DNA of 64,000 nucleotides from Sarocladium kiliense (Eukaryota > Ascomycota > Sordariomycetes > Hypocreales > Sarocladiaceae): contig JAUZTG010000034.1 in NCBI GenBank assembly GCA_030734395.1, positions 620,001 through 684,000 on the forward strand. The letters are read 5' to 3'. A model generated the notes under the pieces. The model worked only from the letters and a program-made list of their open reading frames with translations. It searched no databases and had not been told where the DNA came from. Made by a program: the position numbers and the translations under genes. Positions 1 through 11,843 of this stretch are shown piece after piece (within the stretch, counting starts at the first letter, position 1; every line of letters begins with the position of its first letter).

Positions 1-275
1 GCTCTTATGCTGGCGGCCTGTACTCATGAACGCTCTTCGCTTTGGGTGCAGTCCGCATGAATGATCAGGCTTCTCAGAAGTGATACAGAAGACAATCTGA
101 GTTAAATCAGAGCGATCAACAACGGCACTACGGATATTTCCTTTGTTTAATTCGAGAATGATGAAGACGCAAGGGTGTGCTGATATGCCCAGCGAGCCAA
201 CCCGCCTTGGTTAGGGGCCGCTTTGTCGAAGACGGCCACCCGAACAACTTTAGAACATATATAAGCGTTCCAAAT

Positions 276-1358
276 TCAATCCCACATTCGAGCTTCAAAA
301 GCCTCAATCTCACTGATATGCGCTAAAGAAGCCAGAGAAACAACACGGTGACTGACATCCGGCAACTCCTCCGCATAATAAACCTCGGAACTCCCAGCCT
401 CATTCTCCCTGACCCGATACCTTTGCCTCGCGACACGACAAATCTCCATATTACTCATTGGCTTCTGAAACGAAACTTCCTCGTGAGGAAGTAATTGAGG
501 CAAAACCAGCGTTAATCTGTGTATGCTCGTACTGGCCTTGCCCGTGCCAGTCTCGTTATCGCTGCTCAGGGACACAAGCTTATTGACAGAATCGACAACG
601 GTGAGCATGTTTTGAGCAGACCAGAGTTTTGGCTCGTCATGGTCGGCCCAGAGACGTAAAATGCGCAGATTTGGGAAGCTTCTTAGGATATTCTTGGGGT
701 AAGCCTGCCACAGTAGGATCAGGGGCATGACATCTTCAGGTAGTTGACCGCCATCGGGTAAAGAAGTTGATCCTTGCAGCTCCAAGAATAGGCGGTATGG
801 TAGATTGAGGGTAATGGATAGCTCGACTATACGTGGAATGATGAAGCTGCCGATGCTGAAGGTTGGCTGTGGTTTGGTGAGGGTTGCAAGGTGTTGTAAG
901 GATGTTACCTCAAAGGCTGCGTTCTCAGCCAAGACCTCTGCGAATTCGAAACGACTTTCAACTCATAGTTAGTTGTTTAATTCGATCAGAGACATTTGAG
1001 TGCAGTGAACTCACGTCGCTTTGCACACGCCGAGCAATGACTCCCCCGACGCCCTCAGTCCCATCCGTACCTCCTCCTCACAACGCCAATGGGGGCCCCA
1101 CGGCGACAACAGCCTCTTCTGCCAGACCTGATCGTCCTTTGCAGGCGGGACAAACTCTAAACGCTCCAAACCCATTTCATGGTTGTACAGATCAGGATCG
1201 CAACATGCTGAGAGACGGGTTTCGCCATTCTCTATCTGGCTAAGGTGGATGCCATGTTCTGGGAGTAGGTACGTGTAGATGGCGCGACGGATCTCGAGCG
1301 GGAGGATGAAAAGATGGTCAGGTTTCGCAGGTCTTTGCACGCTTTTCGAGGCGCCCAT
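276..1358 (-). CDS. F-box/2EXR-like fungal protein, two exons
   Basis: Two exons, 1358-1015 and 954-276, with a 60-bp intron (donor GTGAGT, acceptor AAAG), give about 340 residues. Near the N-terminus the stretch LPLEIRRAIYTYLLP resembles the short F-box-like or 2EXR segment that opens many fungal proteins of unknown role. The ATG at 1358 was chosen because it lies about 17 residues before this motif. The rest has leucine-rich segments but no catalytic motif I recognise. It is divergent from the CBS-domain gene, with 335 bp between start codons. A role as a substrate adaptor is only a family-level guess. Confidence 0.65.
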
Positions 1359-1693
1359 TCTTTCTTGGAATGGCGGCAATGTCTGAATCTCCACAAATCT
1401 CTGAAGTCGTATATGTTGCAAGGGGAAAGTGGCTGTTATAAGATACACCCATGATACACCCTGCTTAAGCTCGGAGTCGCTAACCCTGACAACCCTGAGC
1501 AAGACCCCGCCCCCACTTTCTTACCTCACCGTGTCTGTCAAGTCGGGCAGGTCAGTGCAGCGTCTGTCCAAAACCTTCGAAGGTATTTCCTCGTCTGCCT
1601 CTCTTACTCATCCCGCACTTCAATCACGATAAACACCTCACGCCACGCACATCACTGACTGGCCATATCATCTGCCCATCACATCTCCCAGCC
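1359..1693. promoter_or_regulatory. Divergent promoter region
   Basis: This 335-bp gap separates the start codons of the F-box-like gene (minus) and the CBS-domain gene (plus). It is rich in C and T on the plus strand near the CBS gene, as usual for fungal 5' leaders. I see no specific operator-like repeat. Confidence 0.4.
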
Positions 1694-2257
1694 ATGACCT
1701 CCGTACAGACCGCTCCCGCCGCAACAGGCGACAAACCTTTCCCCTCCAGATGGTCCAGTCGCTACCGAGGGGTAAGCCAAACCTTCTCCTTTGGCTTTCT
1801 TAAGCACGATTATACTGACATTGACCCCCAGGCTACCGTCGAAGACCTCGACCCCCCAGCCGCCCTGTCCCTCAACCCCTCCGACTCCATCTCCCTCGCC
1901 CTCCTCTCCGCCTTCGAACGCGACTACACCCACCTTACAATCGTCTCCTCCACCACCCGCGCCCTCCTCGGCTACATCTCCATCCCCCACCTCCAATCCC
2001 TCCTCGACACCGGCAAAGTCCAGCCCTCAGACCCTCTCTCCGCCGCCATGACGCGCTTTCAAAGAAAAGGCCGGACGTATAGGGTCATCACCATGGAGAC
2101 GCCGTTGGAGGAGCTTGAGGGGTTCTTTAGGGGTGGCAAGACCGAGGGTGAGTGGGTGCAGGAGTTTGCCGTGATTACGGATGAGAATCGGAGGTTTGTG
2201 TTGGGGGTTGCGACGGTGCAGGACTTGGAGGAGTTTGTGAAGAGGAGACCTGCTTAA
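1694..2257 (+). CDS. CBS-domain protein
   Basis: Exons 1694-1771 and 1832-2257 give about 167 residues. The intron 1772-1831 (GTAAGC...CCCAG) is 60 bp and contains no in-frame stop, so unspliced RNA would encode a 187-residue form. The spliced product contains paired beta-alpha CBS units: one around LTIVSSTTRALLGYIS and one around EFAVITDENRRFVLGVAT. CBS pairs usually bind adenosyl nucleotides and regulate partner proteins. No enzyme or channel domain is attached, so this is a stand-alone CBS protein of unknown partner. The start has a good context (AGCCATGACC). Confidence 0.8.
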   Translation: MTSVQTAPAATGDKPFPSRWSSRYRGVSQTFSFGFLKHDYTDIDPQATVEDLDPPAALSLNPSDSISLALLSAFERDYTHLTIVSSTTRALLGYISIPHLQSLLDTGKVQPSDPLSAAMTRFQRKGRTYRVITMETPLEELEGFFRGGKTEGEWVQEFAVITDENRRFVLGVATVQDLEEFVKRRPA

Positions 2258-2529
2258 TTGGGGGCAGAATGGAGTTTGGAGGGGTGGAGGAGAGAGAGTT
2301 TGTGTGTGTTTCAATACCCAAGCAACGGGAGAACGAGAAAAGGCATGGGGAACGGGCGTTAAACGGGAAACTTAAAGACGTTTCGAAAACATTTCGTCGT
2401 CGCGTGCTCTCATAGCATTCAACATGAGCGACATTGAACCATGAAATATTCACTTCCAAGAACATAGCCAGCATTGCCTAAGTCGCTTTCAACTCATATG
2501 CTTCCCACCTGAGTCTGAATCAAAGTCGT

Positions 2530-3155
2530 CTAAGAGGTATAGTCATACACAAATGTCACAGCCGCCCTCTTATCATCCTTCGTCACCAGAATCTTCCTGA
2601 CATGCCTCCTCTCACCCTTAACCTCCTGGAACCCCCAAATCTGCGTTGCCACCCACCCATTATCCTGACTCTCAACATAGCTCTTAAACAAGAACTTCTC
2701 CTCCTCGTCCTCCTTCAACCACCCCGTCTTCAAGTGCTCATCCTCGATTTCGTCGAGTCCAACCCACAGACTCTTGCCCTTAACGGTGCCGAACAGCCAG
2801 TCACTATGCGTCCGCCACTCCGCGTCGACGGTGCGGCGCTCGGTAGTGGACTTGAGACCGGCGGCGGTTTGCTCGATGTCGATGTGGGTGAAGAGCTCGG
2901 TGGAGGTGTTGGGAGGGCTGGGGGGTGCGGTGTATTGGTTGACGTCGAGTGTGATGGAGGCGGCGCCGATGGCAGTGCGGAGGAACCAGGAGATGCCTTG
3001 GACGGAGAGGACGGGGTCGATGGAATCGGAGAGGGTCTTGTTCTGGAGGTGAAGTTAGGCGGAATGTATGATTGAGGCTATGAGGTTCAGGGAGGACATA
3101 CGAGAGCCCACTGGCCGCTCAGGTTCTTGATTGTCTTGTCTGCTGGGGCAGCCAT
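2530..3155 (-). CDS. Small conserved fungal protein, lipocalin/FABP-like
   Basis: Exons 3155-3102 and 3042-2530 with a 59-bp intron (GTATGT...CTCCAG) encode about 188 residues starting MAAPADKTIKNLSGQW. The opening phrase, the alternating strand pattern and the length suggest a small beta-barrel ligand-binding fold of the lipocalin or cytosolic fatty-acid-binding type. I infer this from general appearance and not from a diagnostic motif. There is no signal peptide or membrane segment, so it is probably cytosolic. It is convergent with the CBS-domain gene. Ligand and pathway are unknown. Confidence 0.65.
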
Positions 3156-4662
3156 GGTTGCGACGACGCAGTGACGTAGCGAAGAAACTCTAGACGATGG
3201 AAGGGGTGGTAGGTGGAAGAGTGATATGCAGACAAGATTGTCCCAGGATGAGTAGAAAGCTATCAAATATGCAGTGAATGGTCAAAAGAAGTCAAGGAAG
3301 AAAACCAAGAAGAAGAAGGGCAGGGTCTCGGGCTTTATGTCTCCGACGTGAGGTGAATGAAGTGAGAGGGTACCGGCGCAACGCAAGGCTTAGACGGAGC
3401 TCCCAGTCGGTCGGAGGCTCTTACCCAAAGCAACGCAGCGCAACCCAGTGCGTCACAAGCTTGTTGGCGCCAATCCCGCCCTGAGGTGTCCCCATCTCTA
3501 TCCCACCCACCACCACTGACTTGACTTCACCTCAACAGAACGTATCCAATGCCAATCCTCCTCTTCCTCCAACGACAATCACACCCCCCGGCCGAGGCAG
3601 CAATCAAGCTCCCCCCATCTTTGGCTTAGCCCAGCTCATTCCTGCGGGGTAAAAGAATGCGAACTCCTACCCCCTAACGTGAATGGTACCTTGCGCTATA
3701 CCCATCGTCACGCGCGCGTGCGGCCCTGGGGGTTGATCCCAATCAATGCAACCCTCCCCAGAAAGCTATCACCTAACGCCAAGGGGTAACAGAACGTGGA
3801 GGAGGGTGTGAAATCCTATCCTTACTCAGACCTCGGCTTGGTGGCCTTTGACACACTTCCAGAACAATTCGCTGTGAAATGGCATCCAGCTCGTGCGCGT
3901 ACCTGAGGAGTAGTGCAACTGCCAACACCCCCGCCTGGTCCATTAGGCGCACCTCCGAGGCAACTCACTCGCTTCACATGAAGATGAGCACGACACTAAG
4001 AAGCTTGTGACTGAGGATCAAGCCTTTCCCTCATTTCCCCAACATATCATGGGAACCAACTCTTCCATGATTTAGGCTCGGCGATTGTTCACCTCAATCT
4101 TTTCCAGAATAATGCCTCTGACTTATATATGCATCACCACCATGGCTTCCAGCTGACGCACAACGGAAGAAGCCGAATCTCCACCCTGCACATCAGCAGC
4201 CAGGATACCCGGGTACTCCCACAAGCACGCCTCTGACCTCTCCCTTGCCATTCATCACAGACACCATTGCGCCCTCGAGTCACGCCATCGACCGAACTTG
4301 TATTGCGTCAAACGCACCTTGACCCCAAAATGGCTTCGTCACGCTTCAATCAATTGCTCTGCTGTGCTATGCCTTATTCATACAATGCTCCTCCTCCTCA
4401 TCTGCTCCCTCTGAGCCCTGCCCGAAGGCTATGCGATGCCGGTGTGCCTCTGCCTCGCTAATGAAGCAGCATTATGTCCCATGTACGAACGGACGAGACG
4501 ACGCCGAAGCCGGTACGCCAGTCTTCATACCACCAAAACCATAATCGTTCATCTTCGTCAAAGATGCGCTTCAAAGCACTTTGTGTATCGTAACACCGCG
4601 TTGGCGTTCGCTCTGGTATCATCACCCCACATGTCTTGCCACCTTTGCTCCCTTACTCCGCT
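3156..4662. other. Intergenic, no supported gene
   Basis: About 1.5 kb lies between the small beta-barrel gene and the SDR-like gene. Short open frames (for example 4267-4461) lack family motifs and plausible splice continuity. The 3' part is C/T-rich. I see no RNA gene or repeat. Confidence 0.4.
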
Positions 4663-5936
4663 TTATGGCCACCAGTTCATCTGCTTGTAGCTCTCGATGA
4701 CATCCTCCAAGAGCTCCTTGGTCATCTGCGGCTTCTCGTACTTGAAGTCAAGCAACGACTCCAATCGACCGCCATCCATGCTCAGATCCGTATCTTTAAG
4801 CAGCTCCTTCTCCATGAATGGGGACAGCGGTCCTGGCCGCGTGATGCCTGCATCGGTCAGGAGTTCGGCCCATGGCGCGAGGGTCTCGTCGTTGACATCA
4901 TCCACCACGCTGTCCAGGTTGAGGCGTGCAAATGTACTAATCAGCTGACCCTGGAATCCCGTCTCGATCTTGAAGATATCCGCGATCATGTCCGCAATCG
5001 TGCCCTGGCTGGTGCTGCCCTTGTCTACGATGTTGAATGTCGGCACATTGCCCATCGACTTTGCATCCCACTTGGCCTTGCCTGCAGCGTTCCACGCCGC
5101 AATCTCCCACAAAGCCCGCACTGCGTCTTGGATGTGCACAGTGTTAGTCCTCAAGTCCTTGGTCCACAGCCACTTCATCTCCTCCTCCATTGCCTGGTAT
5201 ACGCGCGCCATGCAAAGAGCCGTAGCCACCCACTGAGAGGCATAGGGTCCGTACACGTGCGGTAATCTGGCAATGACTAAGTTGAGGCTGTAACGCGAGA
5301 GCTGTCAGTTATTCGGGTTTCATCGTCCGTCGGCTGAGGAGGAGTGCTGAACATACCCTTCAATCTTGGCTAGCTCTTCTTCGGCCTGCAACTTAAATAC
5401 TGCAATTTTGCTCCATGGCTTGAGCTTATCGCCCTCCTTGCTAGGAGATGAGTCGGATTTGTACACCATGCCTGTGCTGAGCTCCACGAACGTCTTGACG
5501 CCGCGCTTGGCTGCCTCATTGCCTAGTGCCAGAGAAAGGTCTAGGGATCTCCGCTTGTAGACCTCCTCATCCTGTGAATACCGGGTCTCACCACCACAGT
5601 TGAAGACGTAGTCCCACTGTTTACCATCAGCACGGTCAAAGACACGAGCCAATGCCTCTAGTAAACACGGATTGAAGTCAGTCGCTATTTTGGGCGGATT
5701 GGTGGGCACAGAAGTTTGGGGTGATGCTTACCAGGTTTGCTTGCATCTGCTTGCATGAACCTCTCCTGCGAGCATGCTTCATTGAATTCAGGGGCAAGCC
5801 AAGCAAGCTGTGGGAGAACCTTGTCGACAATACGCATCTCAGAAGCAAGTTCATTTTTGTGAATATGCAGGGCGAGGAAACGGCCAATGTAGCCGAGTCC
5901 TCCCACGATCAGGACCGACGGTTTTTCGTCGGCCAT
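4663..5936 (-). CDS. Atypical extended SDR / NAD-dependent epimerase-like protein
   Basis: Exons 5936-5732, 5657-5357 and 5287-4663 give about 376 residues; both introns have GTAAG or GTATGT donors and CTAG or ACAG acceptors. The N-terminus carries the Rossmann signature GGLGYIG (residues 12-18), so NAD(P) binding is expected. The central strand ends in ELSTGMVY, as in extended SDR sugar epimerases. Where the family has Tyr-x-x-x-Lys, this protein reads Ile153-Ala-Val-Phe-Lys157, so the catalytic tyrosine is missing. It may be a non-catalytic nucleotide-binding protein or use another residue. No substrate can be assigned. Confidence 0.82.
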
Positions 5937-8157
5937 GTCTACAGCTCGATGTATGATTTTCAGGGGTGAGAAGGTGTTTGAAGTTGCTTTGTGAGGTCAC
6001 AGAAGCCAGCAGAAATCAAGCCACAGTGATCCTCTACCAAAAAAGCTCCGTCTTCCTTGAGAGATGGATAGACGTCAAAACTTGGCTATCCTTGGAGGTC
6101 GGGTTACGGGTTTGGAGGGCGGTTCGGCGGTTCGAGGGGCAGGTGTCAAGGCGGGGTGATGTCGGGTGGAGGAAGGGAAGTGGGAGGATATCAACCGGTG
6201 TCGAGATTGGGTTCTGGTTGGGCTCTGGACAGTCGAGGAGGAGCGATGGAGAAGTGTTTGCGAGAGAACTTGCAGGAAGTCCAAGATCGACAAGGGAAAA
6301 GCGGAAGTCGGCCGTCAAGCGAGAAGGAGGATCAAGCACAAGCCGAGCTTGAGTCAGGAGTGAGGGACCCAGGAAAGCAACAGAGTAGAGCAATGGAATG
6401 AAAGGAAACCCCTGGCAGGCCACGGCCCCTCCTTCTTGCTGGCGGCGGAGGGGCTGTGGTGACTTTAATTGACTTGGGCCACTACGCTGCACCGCACTTG
6501 CACCAGCCGTCCACCACCTGCGGCCCGCGGGCGACCCGAACCTGCTGTGGCATCCATTTCAGCGGCCGAAGACCCCTCTACACCCCTCCAGTCCCTTTGC
6601 GGACAAGGGGGGTTACAGGGGACCCTGCCCTCCATTGAGGTCATTCCAGTGAATTGAGGTGGTGGATGGTGGGGTTGGGTCCCACTGAAGAGGCACGCCT
6701 CGTCTATTGACGACCAGGCGAGACAAGGCCAGGTCAGGCCAGCATCAGGGGAAGAAGAGACGATAATGAGACAGCTGGAGACAATGCCTCCGTCATCCCA
6801 TCTCATCATACTCAGGACTACAGCAATCGACCTTCTGTCATGTCGCACCACGTCAAGTCCAGTCACACAGCATCCTTTCAGCCTCCCACCAGATCTAGCC
6901 TGCCCGTGCACTGACCTTTTCGTCCATCACTCATCAACCCAACTCTCTTCTTTCACCTCAATCTTACCTGCTCGGTAAAGTCCTCGTGTCCCTGCAACAG
7001 ACACCCTTTTGCTGCCCAATCCCCAATCCAAGTGGAACCTTTTTACTTCTTCTCGCACTCGATCCTGCATCTATCAGGGGCAAAAGCAAGCCACCGCAAT
7101 GGTTCTGAACTCCCACAGACTATTCCACGCGCCGTCGCCCCCCTGATCGCTCTTTAGCGCTACTTGGGGCGGTCCGCTCGCGGCACATCCTTCCCCCATC
7201 CCATAGCTGCCCCCTGGCGCGTCAAATCAAATAATTGCTAGTTGCGGCAACGCCTGATGTTATGCGACCTGTTTTGCTTACCCGACGGGAGCTTTGTGTT
7301 GAGGAGGAAGAGCGAGGTCGGAAGTGGCGTTCTGCAGGATGTGATGATCCCCTGTTTCATTACAGTCCCAGCTGTGGCTGAGGACTATTAGACATGGTTC
7401 TGCTCTTCTGCTTACCCTCAGCAACGTAAGACCGTGGAGATGGCGTTCTCCAAAAAGCCAAAGAGACGACAAAAGAACCACCAGCTAATCATACCCAAGA
7501 CATGGCGTAGAACGTCGCACTGCATTACCACACAACGAACGATATGCATCTTGCCGTCCTGCGTATGCACGTCATTCACCGGCCGCATGCACTCCCCGCG
7601 AATGACCTTCCTTTCCAACCAGTCTTCTCAATCCCACCACACTCATTACAACTCTGATACATGGAGGAGATGCACTCTATCTGGGGGAGACCAGACCTGC
7701 AGCTCTGCTTCGTATCCAGCTTCGGTGGCTTAAGGGCTTGTTCTCCAGCCACCATGCGCTGACACGAGGGGAGTATCATGGAGTGCTTTGCGTGCCGTGT
7801 TGTGTAAGAGATGACAATTGAACCAACAGTCAACATGCAAATCATCATCGAATGCTTTGGTGGCGGCCAATCGCATCTTTGATCGTAGCAGTGCCATTTG
7901 GTGGTAAATGCGGGCAAATGGAGGGTCCTCGACTTGCATAAGGCCAAGCCTGGTGCGTATGAACTGAAGCCCAGACCTACCATCTGGCCAATGGCCGTCA
8001 ACTGAGATGCATGAGCATCGGTGGAAGCTCGAATAGCAGACATTGCACTCCACAGGAGCATTGCAACTGCCGATACCAAAGCGAAACGCTTGCTCTCTTC
8101 TGTACCCGGTCTAGCTACCACCATGCGCCTATCCATAGCACACAAAGCTATCCCCGT
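5937..8157. other. Intergenic, no supported gene
   Basis: About 2.2 kb separates the SDR-like gene from the 3' end of the capping-protein gene. It has several overlapping open frames on both strands, none with a recognisable domain or splice structure. A C/T-rich tract at about 6900-7090 resembles a fungal promoter or leader, but the ATG that follows at 7099 opens only a 15-codon frame. A 189-codon frame on the minus strand (7576-8145) has no recognisable feature. Confidence 0.35.
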
Positions 8158-9131
8158 TCACCGCCTCATACTACCAATAATCTCCCGCTGCGCATCTCTG
8201 TCCCTCGCCCCTTCACTCAAGCTGCCGACACTCCTCAAATCTCCAACCACATCCCTCGCCTTTCCAAAGTATACCTCCTGCAGCAGGTTCCGCATCTTGA
8301 GCTCCATATCCTCCACCAGACGGCCAACGTTGGCAATGTGGCTCTCGTCGTTGTCCACTGGGAGGTCCTGCTCGACCTGACGTGTCATGTTGCCGCTGAG
8401 GTCGAGATCACCGAGGGTGCTGCCGGAGGTGGAGAGAGAGAGGATCACGGTTGAGGTCAGCTTGTAGTGGGTTGAGCGGCCGCGCTCGATAGCTTCGAAG
8501 ACATGGATGGAGTCCCAGACGCCTTCGGTGGACTGGCCGGGGGTAGCGGCTACAATACGTGTTAATAAAGTTTGGGCAATGCGCAACGGACGCATTGGTG
8601 TACTCACACTTCTTGAGAAGAACAACTCCTGCGAACCCATCGTCCAGGTTCCAGAAGTATACACTGCTCACACCACCCTCGTAGTATAGATCGCGGTAGA
8701 GATCAAACGCCTCGTTGGCTCCAACCTCCATCTTCCTCACCCTCTCGCTGGGGATAGCACCCTCGCCTGCGCCCTCACTTCCACCAGCTCCGACACCACC
8801 GACACCGCCCTCACCATCGAGCGGGGGGTCAAACTGGTTAGACCAAGGAGACCGGTAGCTGTCACCATCGCGGTTGTAGTCACAGAGGAGGTAGTCGCGG
8901 CCGGTCTGCTTGCACCGCTTGACAGCGAGAGGCTGGTCGACGGAAGAGAGGAGATCCTCGGTAAGGTCAGGAGCGAGGGAGATGATGGAGTTGAGGTGTT
9001 CGGTGGTATGCTTGGGGTTGAGGCGACGAAGGAGGTCACTAGAAGTGGTCAGTCTCGACTGTCGACCTGGAGAAGGGGACTCGGACATGGGAGACGTACA
9101 GTGCCGAATCGAAAGGATCGACGTCGGCCAT
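8158..9131 (-). CDS. CAP2: F-actin-capping protein subunit beta
   Basis: Exons 9131-9100, 9038-8608 and 8549-8158 give about 284 residues, the usual length for CapZ beta. The first intron falls after [11 protein letters not shown]; the next exon continues LDLLRRLNP, matching the conserved family opening. Further on, [20 protein letters not shown] and the segment WDSIHVFE are hallmark blocks of the family. The protein pairs with the alpha subunit to cap barbed ends of actin filaments in cortical patches. Introns have GTACGT/CTAG and GTGAGT/GTAG boundaries. An internal Gly/Glu-rich insertion (about residues 80-100) is longer than in animals. Confidence 0.95.
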
Positions 9132-10460
9132 TGTGAGGAAAGAGAGGCTCGGGCCTGCTGAGCTACGTTGAAGTCGAGGGACAGCTTTCGTCTGCCTGAT
9201 CTGTTTGAGACAGGTGGTTGGAGGTGGGTGGTCGAAGCTCCGGGTCGCTGGCAAATGGCGGGGTCTGTCGCCCAACACTGTGACGTTGCCCCGCCCCCAG
9301 CTCGAAGCTCTGTTGTAGGACCAGGAGACCAGAAACTCCCAAGGCAGTCCCAAAATAGCTCTTTCGCGATGATTGAGTTTAGGCCTTATGAGAATAGGAT
9401 GGTTCAGACTCAATCTAGAACATTGCATTGTTATTGAATTATATTCGTGCAGGAATGCTGGCACTTGCGGGTAGGTCGGCACGCTTGCCTAAGATGAAGG
9501 TAGGAATTCAGACAGGCCTCTCGCTATAGCAAGCCATCAACTTCGAAGCCCACAGTGTGAGTACATTATGACAGCTGCATGTCAGCATATGTGGGTAGGG
9601 ACAGTCTTGGTCTCAAAAGATGATGGTTGATACCAAATGGGGGTAATAGCCTGGCTCACCGTGCTTGCTCTTTCGAGGCACAAGATTATGAGACTCACAT
9701 GATTCTGAACCAATTTGATCCTCTCTTGCTCCTGCATTATGGAAAGCTACGAAATATCATTGTTTGTATTTCTTGCAAAAGTGGAAGACCGCGGAGAGTC
9801 AACTGGCACTATAGTCTCCTCGAGCATTCTGGAATGCTGTAAGCCGTGCTGGGCAAAGGCAAATAAGAACCATCGACACTATAACGCTTCGCGAAACCAT
9901 AAATTCAGGAACGGCCGCGAACATAACAAATCGAAGACCAGCAAACGTCGTATATGCTCCAGAGCTAATTCAAAAGTCAGGCCAGGCGCATTTCCCCACG
10001 ACTCAGCGGATAGCCGGCTGGAATGACATCACGTGACCGGTCTCGATCAGCACCTGGTCGCGTCATTCACGCCGCGGCGCGCTCCCAACAGCACGGACGG
10101 GCTTCTACCAGCGGGATATGAAAAGGGTCTGACCTGAACCTGGGTTCACTGATCAAAGCTTCGTAGCCCCTCCCCCAACCACCACCTCGGATCGTCAGCA
10201 AGGCGACTGTCTTGCATTGCGCGCGCGCATTCTTTTTCTACTGCCCGGCATCCGTTCATGGGTGTAAAGCTTTTGCTTTGCTTGAGATCTGCAATCTACC
10301 CTTTGGGCTATCGTTATCCTGCCTAGCTTGTTTGCTGCCATTTCATCTCCACGCGCGCGAGGCCAGCACCCGATAACCCTTTTGCGCCACCCAAGCAAAC
10401 GAGCACATACGAAGCGATTCCCGACACGGTGGGCGCGCTGGCGCCAATCCCTCGCGCGCC
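9132..10460. other. Intergenic, no supported gene
   Basis: About 1.3 kb lies between divergent genes (capping protein beta and the BAH-PHD gene). It carries an 8-bp palindromic E-box, listed separately. Open frames at 9627-10026 show no domain. The stretch nearest the BAH-PHD gene is GC-rich, with clustered GCGC. Confidence 0.4.
10029..10036. promoter_or_regulatory. Palindromic E-box TCACGTGA
   Basis: A perfect 8-bp palindrome lies 425 bp upstream of the BAH-PHD start codon. TCACGTGA is the core bound by fungal bHLH factors of the Cbf1/Pho4 type. Whether it is used here is inference; a single copy can occur by chance. Confidence 0.3.
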
Positions 10461-11843
10461 ATGTCGAACAATACGCAACAAGCTGCCATGGACGCAGCTT
10501 CCGCTGATTGTCCCTTTCAGATCCAGACCTACCCCTCGGCAGAGGCTGCTGCGCAAGCTGCCAAGTCGAAGAAGCGGAAACGCACCGAGGGTCCCGTCGC
10601 GCACACTCCGCACCCGTATCTTCACCAGAAGGCCATTTGCCCGTTGGAAGGGAAGTTCAAGAATGGACAGGATTTGGATATGCACTATACCGTCTCTCCG
10701 GCGCAACAATGGACTGACGCAAAACGTTACAAGAGCTTTCGCCGTAAGCCAAGCTCCCATCCTTTCCTGCGTGGAGTAGAACTACGGTGCTGACATTGAG
10801 ACACAGTGAACGACACTAGCTATACGAGCGGCCAATTCGTCTATGTGGCAAACCCCGATACCGTCGAGAATCAACGGAATATGGGTGTGCGCGTCCCGAC
10901 CGATGAATGGGTTGCCAAAATCCTCGAGATCCGCGCTGTCAACGAGCAAAACGTCTTTGCGAGGGTAGCTTGGATGTACTGGCCCCAGGAACTGCCAAAA
11001 AGAACACTGGATCGCGGTAAATACGTCCAAGGGCGGCAACCCTACCATGGAAAGCACGAGCTCATTGCTTCAAACCACAGTAAGTTGCAGTGGGGATCGA
11101 TACGACGCCTGTGAATCGCGCTGACTAGAGCTAGTGGACATTATTCATGCTATGAGCGTAACGGAGCATGCCAAAGTCGACCAGTGGGTTGAGAGCGAAC
11201 AGGACAGTCTCCTGGATGCGCTGTATTGGCGGCAAGGTTTTGACACCCGGACGATGGAGTTGTCTGTAAGGAGCCTGGATTTTGAAGCCCTCTCCACCAT
11301 CCCTTTACTGACTGATCCTCCTAGACTGTTTCTTTGACGTGCCGCTGCAAGACCCCTCCGAACCCCGATGAAATCCTCGTAGGATGCACCAATACCAAAT
11401 GTGGGCAGTGGCTCCATAAAGAATGCCTTCTAGACGACATTTTGATGAAAACTTGGGAGAGGAAGGGCCTCGAGACCACCACAGGGGTTGTCAAAGACGA
11501 AGCGAGCACGAACGGCGATATCAAGATGGAATATAGCGCGACGCCCGAGAAGTTCAGCAACGGCGTGAAGAAAGAGCCAAGCTCTGCGAGGTCAACGCCG
11601 CGTCGAGGAGCTTCTTCAACTCCTGTCCCGGCAGGTTCCATCGGGAGATCCGGATCAGTAAGGGCGAAGGGCAAGAAAGTCCCTGCTCCGAAGCCATACA
11701 CTGGCAAATATGAGGCTGTTTTAAGAACCGACGATGGCCCGCCACGGTTCGAGTTGAAAGATCTGCGAGAAGGAGTCCCGGAGGCTGAAAGACAATGGAC
11801 TGAGAGCGTACACTGCCTCCTCTGCGACCACGTCCTCGAGTAA
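10461..11843 (+). CDS. BAH-PHD chromatin reader, possible EPR-1-type Polycomb effector
   Basis: Exons 10461-10743, 10807-11079, 11135-11265 and 11325-11843 give about 401 residues. A basic KSKKRKR patch near residue 36 is a likely nuclear signal. A BAH domain follows (roughly 95-225, from SGQFVYVAN through VAWMYWPQEL). A PHD finger starts at Cys235: C235-x-C237, C250-x4-C255, H260-x2-C263. The last pair, C393-x2-C396, comes only after a Ser/Lys-rich insert of about 129 residues. BAH-PHD proteins in filamentous fungi include EPR-1, which reads H3K27 methylation. Orthology is proposed from domain order only; other BAH-PHD proteins exist. Confidence 0.85.

Noticed and set aside
7576..8145. 189-codon open frame on the minus strand just downstream of the capping-protein gene
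   Set aside because: No domain, no sensible start context, and composition unlike neighbouring proteins; probably noncoding.
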